Origin: Fragilariopsis cylindrus CCMP1102
Taxonomy: Eukaryota; Bacillariophyta; Bacillariophyceae; Bacillariales; Bacillariaceae
Direction: 5' to 3'
DNA: 29,876 nucleotides
Assembly (NCBI GenBank): GCA_900095095.1
Contig: FMBT01000138.1
Span: 1-29,876 of the forward strand
In this document: positions 19,763 to 29,857 of the stretch, in pieces
Numbering within the stretch: position 1 is the first letter of the stretch
Layout: each line of letters starts with the position of its first letter
Program-made: the position numbers and the translations under genes
Notes under the pieces: model-generated
What the model was told of the DNA's origin: nothing
The model's database searches: none
Seen by the model: the letters and a program-made list of their open reading frames with translations, nothing else

Positions 19763-22700
19763 TCAGGCCCAGTAGATGTGCGTTACACTGAAGGTTTTGT
19801 CATTTTCACAACCTGTTATGCGGAAGGCAAATTCGATTTCCTTTTCTTCACCACCAGTAAGGCTCGGATCTTCTACGATTGGTATCACTTCTACTACTCG
19901 TTGAATAACACCTGTCCTTTTCACGAACTCATCCTTTGTTAGCGATGTCACCTTTCCGTCAACCGAATACTCAAATCGGAAATCACTACAATAGTCTGGT
20001 ACTTTGGCTTTTTTCAGATTTCTTTCTTCTACTCCATGGTAACCAACGCTATTCCCTTGCTTTAAATCAGCTGAAGACCTTAAGAAGGTTCTGTCGTTTT
20101 CCTCGTATAGCTCTCGTTTTTCATTATTCACTGAGTTCCACGATTTCGTCTTTGGATTAGACTTGGACGGATGCCATGATTCAAACTTGAGGGCAATGAA
20201 GCCATGCTTTAATTCAGGTAAATTAGTCACCATCCATCCACAATATGAATCCATAATCAAACCGTTCCTTCCATCATTATGATTGTAAAGGAGACAATTT
20301 TGATCGGAACCTTTGTTACACCATGAATCTACAGATCCGTCACAAAACCCCGAATAAGTATTTAGGTGGTAGCCCTTACCGACGGGTACGGTTGGATTCT
20401 TTTCAAATTTTGGTTTTGGATAGAAGTGTGAATAATCTGGAGAAAGATTTGATTTATAAGGAACCCCGGCCTCAATGATACTCAAGACGTCTACGGCACC
20501 AACTGGAGGATGTAGATTTTCGTTGAAAACATCTGGAGGTTGATAAACGCTTTCAGGTGGATCATTTATATGTTCGACCTGAGTTGGTGGCATCAAGGTA
20601 CGGATGTTAGAGTGATCTGGGTACGCTCTAGGAGTAAATTCTGAGCGAGCTTTGACTGCTGTGTTGCACATGAAGGAAGAGAACTGACTTTCATATTCTC
20701 GACACGAGCCAACATCAGGTTTTAAATTTTCAACCTTGGTACGGACATTGTCATACAGAGGTGTGACATGCCAGGTCTCGTCTGCGAGTTCATAGTCTTT
20801 TGCTTCGTTCCACAAGGTCAATGCTTCTTTGAGTGCTTCTAGTATTGAAAATGCAATAGCCCGACCTTGTAGTTGATGCTTTCTATTCCCAGGGTGCCAC
20901 TTTGCTCGACCACCTGGTGCGGCATTTTGCTTTGTTTTAGGTGTAAAGTCATCACGATCAATCCAACAAACACCTTTATATTCATTTTCACGACATATGC
21001 CTGATATTTCGCCACCACAACGAACATATTGTGCCGCCCATGGCATTTTCTTGACATCTTCTAAAGTATCAGCCTGAGGCAGTGAACTTTGATCACCAAC
21101 CATAAAAATATCAGCATCAGCATTTTTATTCAACATGGCAAGCACATCATTTCTTGTTGTCATCGACATAATCATAGGAACTTTTCCGTCTCCCAAAATT
21201 CCTTGGCGGAAGAACATATCTCGAGCTTTGGCCTCTTTTTCCGTCATACCTTTTGGTTCAAATAAAGAAACAATAAAACAACAACATAAGACATATGCAC
21301 ACAGGATTAGAAACATCGAGGATTACGTTTTTCCGCAGTCAAACTACTTTTCTTTGTTCTCATCTCACAGTAAGATTTATCAAAAATGAAATGTAAAACG
21401 TACCGGAATCCCATAATAGCATATCTACATCGTGACCAAGAATTGACTTTGTGGCAAGTCCGGTCTGAGTAGTACCAAGACCACCAAGACCAAAATTTCT
21501 AGATTGGTGCCGTACACCTAATCTAGAAAAAACACCTTCAAGAATCCACTGTACTTGTAACGTATACGATTGTTGGAAATGATTGCCGTGCCCAGCTGCG
21601 ATGAATGTCCACCCATTGCAAATACAAACATATCTTCAGTCATCACAGCATGTAGAAGTCTACGCTTTAGATTTTCCCAACTAGTGGATGTTGTACATCC
21701 AGACTGCGAATTACATTTCTCTTTTTCCATTTTGTCGATCCATGCTTCATGCTTTTCAACGTGGAACAATTCCGATGATCCGTCCTTCGGTTGCCCATAC
21801 TCGTCCAAGATCGCAGTAATGGTACGATCCACTAATGAGATACTTTCCGGAAGGAATTTTGAGAGCCACTCCTTGTCAGTTTGCCAGGCATTGGTAGGGA
21901 ATTTAATTCGAGGAACATCACGATTGGGATAACTGGAATAATAATCCTCAATGGGTCGTTCTTTCTTATCTTCCAGCCTCCAACTTCCCCATTTTTCCAC
22001 CATAACTTTTTGATCTGCATCACTCATGGGACGACCACGTGGTGATAGGTGTGTCGGGTCGTATCTACTCCCGACTCTAACTCATCGACAGCAGTAGCAG
22101 CAACAGCCCTCCTCTTCAGCTTTTTTCTTTGCCTCCTCTTCAGCTGTTAACTTTACTGCAGCCTCCTCCTTCTACTTTCTTTTTAGCTTCCTCGTCTAAC
22201 TTTGCTTTTGCCGCTGCATCCTCTTCGGTTTTTTTCTTTGCCGCCGCAGCCTCCTCTTCAACTTTCTTTTTAGCTGCTTCCTCGTCTGCTTTTGCTTTTG
22301 CGGTTGCATCATCTTCGGCATTTTTTTTTGCCGTAGCCTCCTTCTCCTCTACTTTCTTTTCGCCGCAGCCTCTTCTTCTAGTTTCTTCTTTGCCTCGGCC
22401 TCTGTGTCTATTTGTGCTTTGACAGCAGCAGCTTCCTCCTCTTCTGCTTTCTTTTGGACCAATTCTTCCTCTACTTTCGTATTTTCTGTATTCGATTTTT
22501 CGGTATAGTCACAACAACGTTTGGTTTTTCTTTTTGTTCGATAGAACCATCGATCATTGCGTTTTCTGGACGACGACGAATTTTTATTGGTGACCACTAT
22601 GAATACTACTACTGTGAGTAGCTTCTTTAAATTCGATAACATCCGTGGCAAATAAAATCAATATTGCAAATAAGACAAATGCTAATATCTTCCATACTTT

Positions 22701-22925
22701 CGAATTAGTATTTGTGTGTCTTGTTGTTGTAGTGTTGCTTCTTCCGCCACTACTACTTGTAGTACGGATCAGACCATCCATTTCTTCGTCATCATCCTCA
22801 TTCTCTCGTCTATTACCACTTAACTGATTAGTCATGATAGAAAGTCCGTCAATTGTTTCTGATATCAAACTTTTCCTTTCTTCTTTTAATTTCCTTTTTT
22901 CCTGCTTCTTCTTAATTTTCTTCAT
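19763..22925 (-). CDS. membrane-anchored protein with Lys/Glu/Ala stalk and conserved C-terminal domain (SGNH-like?)
   Basis: One gene of about 1,002 residues: exon 1 21404-22925, GT-AG intron 21250-21403, exon 2 19763-21249. A basic cytosolic start (MKKIKKKQEKRK) and a disordered acidic part lead to one transmembrane helix (KILAFVLFAILILFA, about 22690-22640), giving type II topology. Next come a Cys-containing linker, an EEEAAAKKK-type stalk (22450-22100), then a large C-terminal domain from WGSWRLEDKKERP. That domain has YPNRDVPR, a Gly-rich AMGGHSS-AGHGNHF motif, GLGGLGTTQTG, DMLLWDSGMTE (spanning the intron), CWIDRDDF, and Cys-rich C-terminal parts ending HIYWA. I recall the domain as a large diatom family; the motif order suggests an SGNH/GDSL-like hydrolase, but no catalytic triad is proven. 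Frame changes near 22600, 22360, 22165, 22108, 22028 and 21598 (three losses, three gains) leave the length a multiple of three. Confidence 0.7.
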
Positions 22926-23395
22926 GATTTATTATTAGCACGAAAAATGCGGTCGAGATATATATGATGTGATGATGTTACTGTACTGTAGATGACAATA
23001 ACCAAGCTGTGTTCTATTTCGGATGATGTCTCGTCGCTCGTCGCGTTGATATTGAATATATTGAATATGTAGTGGTAGTATTTTATATATTTCTTTATAA
23101 AATGTCGAATTTAAAGTTTTTAAAGTCATCTATCTCTACACTAATAATACTTAATACTTCGGATGACTTTATTTAAGGGTCTCCATTTAACTCGAAGTAG
23201 TCAAATTCAAACGTGGATTGAGGAGGAACAACAAAAGATTCTTTTCTATTTTGTTGTTCTTTTCTTTCGTCCTTTCAATTATTGTCGAATTGTCGAATTG
23301 TACATACAACATACTGTACAATGTAGCCGACGAAGATACCATAACTTCGATGCACATGTGATGGTAGTGATAACTGTAACCAAATTTTTTTAACA
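22926..23395. promoter_or_regulatory. divergent upstream region of the stalk protein and nitrile hydratase
   Basis: 470 bases between divergent start codons at 22925 (minus) and 23396 (plus). It is AT-rich and contains short direct repeats (for example TATTGAATA near 23050 and GAATTGTCGAATTGT near 23285). A frame at 23163-23393 is open for 76 codons but ends before the enzyme and is hydrophobic and Tyr/Phe-rich, unlike its neighbours. The two genes could share regulation; the sequence does not show it. Confidence 0.45.
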
Positions 23396-25316
23396 ATGAT
23401 ATCGGCTATTAGAACACCCCCCAAGAGATTTCTTCAGCATTTTGCTACTACTCGCCGTGGTACAAGTACATGTCGCCGACTGGGTGTTGGGGTGTGGCAG
23501 TGGTTGCCCAACTTGCACACTAATAGGATTTTTTCATTTGATTCTTCCTATCCGACTACTAATACCATTATGTCACATCGTTTCGTTAGTAGTACTTCCT
23601 CACTGACACAAGATTCTTATCAACAACATGCAGCATTACCTCATGACTTGGGTGGGTCAAAAGATAAAGAAAATAACGGCGCTATACCTATTGATAATAA
23701 CGAAAATTACAAGCATGGGAACAACAATGCCATGCCTTGTTTGCGGTCCTAGCTTCCAAGGGTGTCTTGAAAACTGATCAGCTACGACGTGCAGTAGAAA
23801 ACTTAACACCTACACAATATACAACATGGAGTTATTATGGAAGATGGACTGCTGCTATGGTCACACTGTTGATGGATCAAGGTATGATTTCCGACAGTGA
23901 TTTAAGGGAGGCTTTGTTTGGTCAGCAAAGATGATAATAATAATAATTCGTCGTCCTGGTCATTGCAACAAACAACAACAACAGGACGACAAGATCCAAC
24001 CATTACAGCACCACCATCACCGCCACTATTTTCTTCCGGAGATACTATTCGTGTAAAGTCCTATCAAGATGGGGTGGAATGGAGACGACCACATATTCGT
24101 ACTCCCGGTTATGTGTATGGTGTGAATGGAAGGATAGTGGACGTCTGTGGAAAGTTTAGTGATCCATCACTGTTAGCTTTTGGTATTGAATCTCCTACAA
24201 TTTGGTTGTATAGAGTGGTACGTTCGAACAGTAGTAGTTGAAGAACATATCATAGCTACAATATTGTTTCTCTATGCTACGTTTTTGGTTACTTTCTTCC
24301 TTTCTTTCGTAGCTTGAAGAAATATGGTAGTGAATGGCAGCTATTTTGCTATATTACGTATGTGACCTAATTTTATTCTTCTCGTATTTGTTTTTTCCTG
24401 TCTTTTCTCCTCCCTCTTTTATTAGGAAATGTCGATGCGAGATTTGTGGTCAGAACAAAAAATGATAAATGATACATTGAGTATAGAAATTTATGAACAC
24501 TGGTTAGAAGCATCGAATGTAGATTCCGGTCATGACGAATTTCAAAACATAGAACTCTTGGATCATAATGATGATAGTAACGATTGTTCTCATCATGATA
24601 ATAGTCATCATCATAATCATCGCGACGACGACGACGACGACGACGACGACAATGATGATGATGATGATGATGACCATTTTCACTACGCACGTCCAGAAGT
24701 AGAGAAACGGGCTGTAGAAAGTGAAGGACCTCCAAGAGGAGGGAAAGACTTATTTCTGGCGCTTCTAAAAGTTGTGTTAGACAAAGAACTTGCTTCGAGG
24801 GATGAGATCAGGTCCATGATAGAAAGTCTGGAATCCGCTGGTAGGAACTTAACTGGACGAATCTTAATCGTCAAGGCATGGATGGATCCGACGTTTGAAG
24901 AACATTTACTCGCTGATGCGGCTAGTGCAGCTTTAGAACTTGGCATTCAAACCTCCAATCCTAATGCTTCTACTGTACTCACTGTAGTACGGAATACACC
25001 CACGGTGCATAATCTTATAGTTTGTACTTTATGCAGCTGTTACCCATCGGGCTTGTTGGGTATAGCTCCGGTTTGGTACAAGTCCAGTGAGTTTCGTTCT
25101 CGTGCTGTTCGAGAACCTCGAGAGGTGCTGAAAGAATTTGGAACAATACTGGAAAACAATCAAAAGGTTCGAGTCCATGATTCTACTGCTGACCATCGAT
25201 ATCTAGTCCTCCCACAGAGACCGAAAGGTACAGAGAGCTGGTCAGAGGAAGAACTGAAACAACTTGTTACACGAGATTCTATGCTCGGTGTTACCACTCC
25301 TACCCTAGTAGTTTAG
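23396..25316 (+). CDS. fused beta-alpha nitrile hydratase, cobalt type, His/Asp-rich linker
   Basis: Hydrates nitriles to amides. Bacteria use separate alpha and beta subunits; here beta comes first and alpha second in one chain of about 570 residues. Beta: HDLGG near 23640, WEQQ-HALF-type helix, GVLKTD, TTWSYYGRW, then FSSGDTIRVKS, RTPGYVYGVNGRIVD and, across a GT-AG intron (24218-24425), LYRV/EMSMRDLW followed by EIYEHWLE. The linker (24562-24680) is His/Asp-rich. Alpha: RPEVEKRAVE, AWMDPTFEEHLLADA, the metal site VCTLCSCYP (25020-25046), PVWYKS, REPREVL, DSTADHRYLVLP and VTRDSMLGV. The Thr in CTLCSC marks the cobalt class (iron enzymes have Ser). Frame changes near 23714 (one base lost) and 23930 (one gained or two lost) are healed with multiple-of-three length. 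The Arg/Ser/Thr-rich, acid-free start resembles a mitochondrial presequence. No separate activator gene is in the window. Confidence 0.9.
24562..24680 (+). repeat. His/Asp-rich linker, GAT/GAC/CAT repeats
   Basis: Coding trinucleotide tract between the beta and alpha parts of nitrile hydratase. It holds nine His (clusters SHH, SHHH, NHR and DHFH), one Cys and about 25 Asp within some 40 residues. The Asp codons alternate in blocks of GAC and GAT. Such a segment can bind divalent metal; a role in cobalt loading is inference. Confidence 0.85.
25020..25046 (+). other. nitrile hydratase metal-binding motif
   Basis: Codes for V-C-T-L-C-S-C-Y-P. In the family, the three Cys thiolates and the backbone amides of the Ser and last Cys hold the metal, and two of the Cys are oxidised after translation. 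All ligands are present and the Thr indicates the cobalt class. Confidence 0.92.
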
Positions 25317-25548
25317 AGGGAGAGAGAGAAAGAGAGAGTACCGGTTTACTATTGATCTCATTTTAGACAGTCATTCTATTCAAATATCAATAGCTGAATA
25401 TAATAGTAGACTTAGGTTATTGTTAGGTATGCATGCTGGTTCTTATAGTATGAGACTCTATCAAGATTTGCATTATCTCTCTCTATCTCTGAATTCAAAA
25501 TCATATCAAGATAGTGTTGTTGAGTGTCTCAGCTGTTGTGAAAATGCA
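25314..25548. other. short convergent spacer with purine tract
   Basis: Between the 3' ends of nitrile hydratase and the GH3 gene. A pure-purine (GA)n-like tract at about 25314-25338 directly follows the nitrile hydratase stop codon. The rest is AT-rich without coding content. Confidence 0.5.
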
Positions 25549-28366
25549 TCATCCTCTTGAATATTCAGTGAAGATACCACCTCCAAACGCCGTATCATGT
25601 GAGTATCAGCTACTTGTACTACCAGTTCGTAGCTTCCAGGAGATACTAATGAAGCATTGTTCGTGGAGTCCCACATGGCAAAATCCTTCCAATTCAGTTC
25701 GAATTCTATCGTCTCTGATTGCCCATGTCCAAGAAGCTTGTTTGTTGAAAGTCAATCAATTTCTGTCTAATCTTTCTCTTCTCATTTCTGTCGACAGGGA
25801 TAAAATCAGAAGATGCATCTTCGTTTATGCCGTTGAAAGGACGCCAAAACAAAAGTAACGTTTGGCTACTACCAGGAGTGTGCGGACCAACATTCTGAAC
25901 CGATAATTGTAGTCTTGTCGATATAGATTCGTGTAATTTTAAGGTAGGAGGAGTATTCTGATTGCTGTCCTCTACATAGCTATCGCTATCATCTATCCAT
26001 TCAATTTTCCATTTACTATACGAAAGACCATGTCCAAATGCAAACTCAGGATTTCCCTGGTAGTACATATGAGTTCTTCCAACACCAACCCTTAACCCCA
26101 TTTCTGTTAGGGGTATTTCATGAACAAAGGATGATGGGTACATAGTTGCTGCGAGTTTTCCAGTCGGATTATAGTAACCAAATAATACACTCGCGATGGC
26201 ATCCGATGCTACTTCGCCTCCGTATCCAGCCGATACAATTGCACCTGCCTTGCTTCGTGCATTGCCTAGCGAAACACTACCGCCATGTATCAAAACAATG
26301 ATAGTCTTTTCACCGGCCACATCCAATATGCTTTCCATCAAATTCGGTTGTAAACCTGGTAAAGTCGTTTCGTATCGATCCAATTCTTCTTTTTCTTGGC
26401 TTTGATCTAGTCCTAGTAGGAGAATCACAATATCAGATTCCTGGGCAAGCTTTTTGGCCCGTTCAATGTCCGTACTACTACCATCTTTTCCGGCGATGTC
26501 GCATCCCATTAGTGACTTGACTTGATCGGGAGATTTCATCCTTTCAATAGCCTGTAATGGCGTTTCGATGCAAGAAAAGTCGTCGTCCATATTTCCATCA
26601 CTGCGACACTTACATGGAGAGCCATGATAATTGCCAAAAAGTCCTTTTGTAGCATTAAAGTGAGGACCGATGACAGCTAAAGACTTCTTTTCGTTTACAT
26701 CAAGAGGTAGTAAATTATTTTTATTCTGCAGTAGTACGATGCTCTGCAATGCAGCTTCCAAAGCCAATTGACGATGCTGTGGAGACCCAATTGAGGCAAT
26801 ATCTTCCTGCGGATTATCCTTCTTCGGAGAATCAAACAAACCCAGACGAAATTGTATTCTTGCCATTCTTTCAAACGATTCATTAATGGTGGCTCCCGTG
26901 ACTTGCCCTTCATTGTGCGCTTTTAGTAACCCAACACCGAAGGTGTTTCCGCAGTTGACATCAACAGACGCATTCTTTGCCATTGCCTGAACAAACCGTG
27001 TTGTTTTCGTTAACAAAGCGGAGAGGGGAGAGTTGTAAAATGCAGTCGACACTGACTGTCAGACCTCGTATCATAGCATATAATATGCAAATATAAAACA
27101 ACATTCGTGGAGAAAAATGGTACTATCTTACTTACGGATGTCTGTGTATCATCAGTGGCAAAATTATGGCCGCGAACAACATCGCTCAATGCTCCACAGT
27201 CTGTTACCAAATATCTGCATCAGCAAAACACAAGAGATTGTAGAACGAAGATTGTCAGGAACTCGAATTATCACCAATTTAACATGTATCATCGTAAAGG
27301 TAGTTATCTACTCACCCGGTGAAATTCCATTTCTCTCTCAGCACCTGCTGCAGTAGCCAAGGGTTGGCGCAGGCAGGAGCCCCATTTACTGCGTTGTACG
27401 AACACATTACACCAGCTGCCTTTGATTTGACACATTCTTCAAATGGCGGTAAATAGTAGTTATGCAAGTCTTCTTGATCGATTTGAGCATCAAAATTGTG
27501 TCGACTATAATTCCCCCAATGTTCCAAGGAATTTGCTAGAAAATGTTTACAGCAGGCACCTAATCGAAGCCTGCTACTACTACTACTACTACTAATAGAA
27601 TCAGCATCGGTCCCTTGTATTTCCTCTACGAACGCTTTTGAATACTGACTTGTTAAGTACGGATCCTCACCTGGGACCTCCTGATTTCGACCCCAACGTG
27701 GATCTCGTTGCATGTTAATAGTGGGTGACCTATAGATTTAAAGAGAGAGAGAGGGGAGAGGGTATGAGAGAATAGTAGAAATTGAAAATACGTCAATGAA
27801 GGTGTCACTTTTTCTATATTTTAAACAGTATTTACGGACCAATATGTTAGCCCATCTCCAATAGCCATGTCATGCTTACGAAGGTTAGATATGCTTCTTC
27901 CTTCAGTTCCGATGGCACCACCAACAAGACGATATAATGTACGATTAAAAGCATTGCCCATAGCAGATGGCGAAGGGAAGCTCGTCGGACATGCACATAC
28001 ATCTTCATATTGAACGCATGGTTCAAGAGGACCATGAAGACCTTCCGACCACCATTGATATGGAGGAATCATAAGGTCGTCATAACCAGAAGCATTATTC
28101 CCCATCATAGTAATTTGGATTTCTATTGGAATACGTTTCACATAATCGTGAATTCTCTCATCTAGATTCTTTTTCGTGTCACAAAAAGGCAGTGTCTTAG
28201 TCTTAACCTGTGTACAAACATTTAACCACAATGGCTTTGCCGATATTCGTTGCGTTATACAAGATGCAAAAACGACAACAGCGATCATCGATAGAAATGG
28301 TGACATGCTAGTATCATAATGATGATGATGACGATGATGATGTAAATTAGAACGGAAGATCTTCAT
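25549..28366 (-). CDS. secreted GH3 beta-xylosidase-like glycosidase, 4 exons, two frame breaks
   Basis: Glycoside hydrolase family 3, closest to plant and fungal beta-xylosidase/arabinofuranosidase; likely releases xylose or arabinose from polysaccharides outside the cell. Exons: 27840-28366, 27316-27729, 27136-27214 and 25549-27055; introns of 110, 101 and 80 bases. A His-rich start and a hydrophobic signal or anchor (SMIAVVVFASC) precede PPYQWWSEGLHG, TSFPSP and GLTYWS. Then come RDPRWGRNQEVPGEDP, CCKHF, VMCSYNAVNGAPAC and, in the 79-base exon 3, VTDCGALSD with the nucleophile Asp, then VDVNCG. The (alpha/beta) sandwich domain (LLGLDQSQEKEELDR, VLIHGGSVS) and a fibronectin-III-like end follow. 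Frame changes near 25732 and 25599 are each healed by one base, adding the expected WKDFAMWD and FGGGIFTEYSRG ending. Length is 842 residues exactly. The first donor (TG/GTCCGT) is weak. The start could be the Met at 28366 or the next Met, 20 codons on. Confidence 0.88.
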
Positions 28367-29222
28367 TATTAGCAATTCGAAACTAGAAAAATCCCAGTTC
28401 AATAAAAAACTACAGCAACAAGTTATAGTATTAGTAACTGAATAGCAACAAGAAGTAATAAATGATTGATCATAACAGAGAGATACAATCATGTTGTAAG
28501 GAATGAATGAAAAGAGATGGAAAGAAGAAAGAATCATGCAATCTAATGTATTTTGCTTTTCAAAAGATCCATTCGTGAATAAGTGAATAGCCAAGACGGC
28601 TTATTTACTGAAAAGCGAAAATAAATAATAAATTCCCATCTCCCCCGAATTTGCTCTTGCTAAATGCTCTAATAAAACACGCACACACGCACACACACAA
28701 ACTACATTGTACGCACCCATTCCAACTATGGTCAAAATGGTATATCTATTATCAGGACATACTATATATCCCCTTATGCATCATATCAGGTTGCAAAAAA
28801 TACTTGCAGATCTTTTACACAGAGTGATTTATCACAAAGTGCAATGTGAGAAGAACACTATTTTGGTTTTTCATTGAAAGACTGCAGCAACAGTAGCACT
28901 CAAATTAGGACACAATTATATACAGTACCTGCTTGCTATAATGAACTATAATGTTATAGACTTATCTGTTGGAATAGAAACAAATTATAGGATGATTTAT
29001 ATATAAAAGAATGGATTCTACGAATATTCATGTATATGGGACGACTTACTAATGAACAAATTGCTAGATATATACGTCTACCCTTTTGTGAAATGATACA
29101 ATGGAGAGTAATTTGAATCCCTTGTTAGAGAAACGATACATCGTCTTTGGTGTCGGAAAATATATATCAAATGATGGCAATATTCCATCGTATTTCTATG
29201 ACCGAAACTTCTGCTTTTACGT
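28367..29222. promoter_or_regulatory. upstream region of the GH3 gene, gene-poor
   Basis: About 850 AT-rich bases upstream of the GH3 start. A (CA)n-like microsatellite lies at about 28678-28702. A possible in-frame extension of the GH3 protein to 28594 is Cys/Phe/Tyr-rich and not credible as a leader. I see no gene or RNA here. Confidence 0.45.
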
Positions 29223-29461
29223 TCAATCATCATCTTTATCATTTTTCTTCTCTTCCTCTATTTTCTTTTTTCCATCGATAATGGTCTCGGACGCAGCATC
29301 GTACCAGTACTTAGATGATGACGAAGGTGACGACGTAATGAGCTTCATGATTTTTAGGAATCTGACCTTTTTTCCGATTCGATTTAAGGATGTTCATTTA
29401 GAAGGGAACGTGACATGGAATTACTTTCAGAGATTCTCTCGTCCAAAAAAATCGTATCCAT
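29223..29461 (-). CDS. small hypothetical protein, one frame break
   Basis: Not recognised, and weakly supported. From the ATG at 29459-29461 the frame reads MDTIFLDERISESNSMSRS and breaks near 29386. One more T on the coding strand, in a short T run, continues it through IGKKVRFLKIMKLIT, a Ser run, YWYDAASETIIDG and a Lys/Glu/Asp-rich end, with the stop at 29223-29225. The corrected length is 80 codons exactly. The composition (Ser/Lys/Glu/Asp) resembles other genes here, while the plus-strand frame over the same bases (29101-29514) is Phe/Ser-rich and looks like its shadow. An upstream exon cannot be excluded. Confidence 0.4.
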
Positions 29462-29578
29462 CGTGGTGTTGCATCAAAATTTCGCTATACAAAAATGAGA
29501 CCAGAAAAAATTGATTTCTTCTTCATTTTTTGTGTCGTCCCTTTTTGTTTATCACGATCGTTGCCGCAGTTTTTTCTG

Positions 29579-29857
29579 TTAATTTTTTTGTTGATGACGA
29601 CGTCGGAAATATAAAATCGCGATGATAAGGTATGTTGTAAGTAAAAAGTAGGTACACATTCTTCTTTGACGGCATGTTTCTTGAGCTATACGTATACGTT
29701 GTTCCATAATTAATTCTTCCGTAGAATTATTGATATTGCTGGCTGTACAAGTAGTACACGTAATCGATTCTTCTTCAAAATCATCGTCTATTGGTAGAAG
29801 ATTGTCTATCTCCGGTGATATCATTACCGGTGTTATCGTTCGATTCTGTAACGTCAT
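29579..29857 (-). CDS. small single-pass membrane protein, possibly partial at the window edge
   Basis: Not recognised. The frame is open from the window edge, with the first Met at 29857, so the 5' end may lie outside. It has an acidic, Thr/Ser-rich N-terminal half with a Cys-x2-Cys pair (CTTC) and a short helix (MEQRIRIAQETCRQRR). One hydrophobic segment (YFLLTTYLIIAILYF) follows, then RRRH and the C-terminus, which is the arrangement of a tail-anchored or type III membrane protein. No frame break is needed. It could be an exon of a larger gene. Confidence 0.45.
   Translation of the reverse strand: MTLQNRTITPVMISPEIDNLLPIDDDFEEESITCTTCTASNINNSTEELIMEQRIRIAQETCRQRRMCTYFLLTTYLIIAILYFRRRHQQKN

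Noticed and set aside
23163..23393. Extra upstream exon of nitrile hydratase
   Set aside because: No donor joins it in frame with a sensible leader, and the sequence is Phe/Tyr-rich and unlike a presequence.
28367..28594. N-terminal extension of the GH3 enzyme to the Met at 28594
   Set aside because: The added residues are Cys/Phe/Tyr-rich with internal hydrophobic runs; the later Met gives a normal secretory leader.
29101..29514. 137-codon plus-strand frame starting MESNLNPLLEKR
   Set aside because: Its middle is a Phe/Ser run that is the complement of a Lys/Glu-rich minus-strand frame; no domain, and composition unlike the neighbouring genes.
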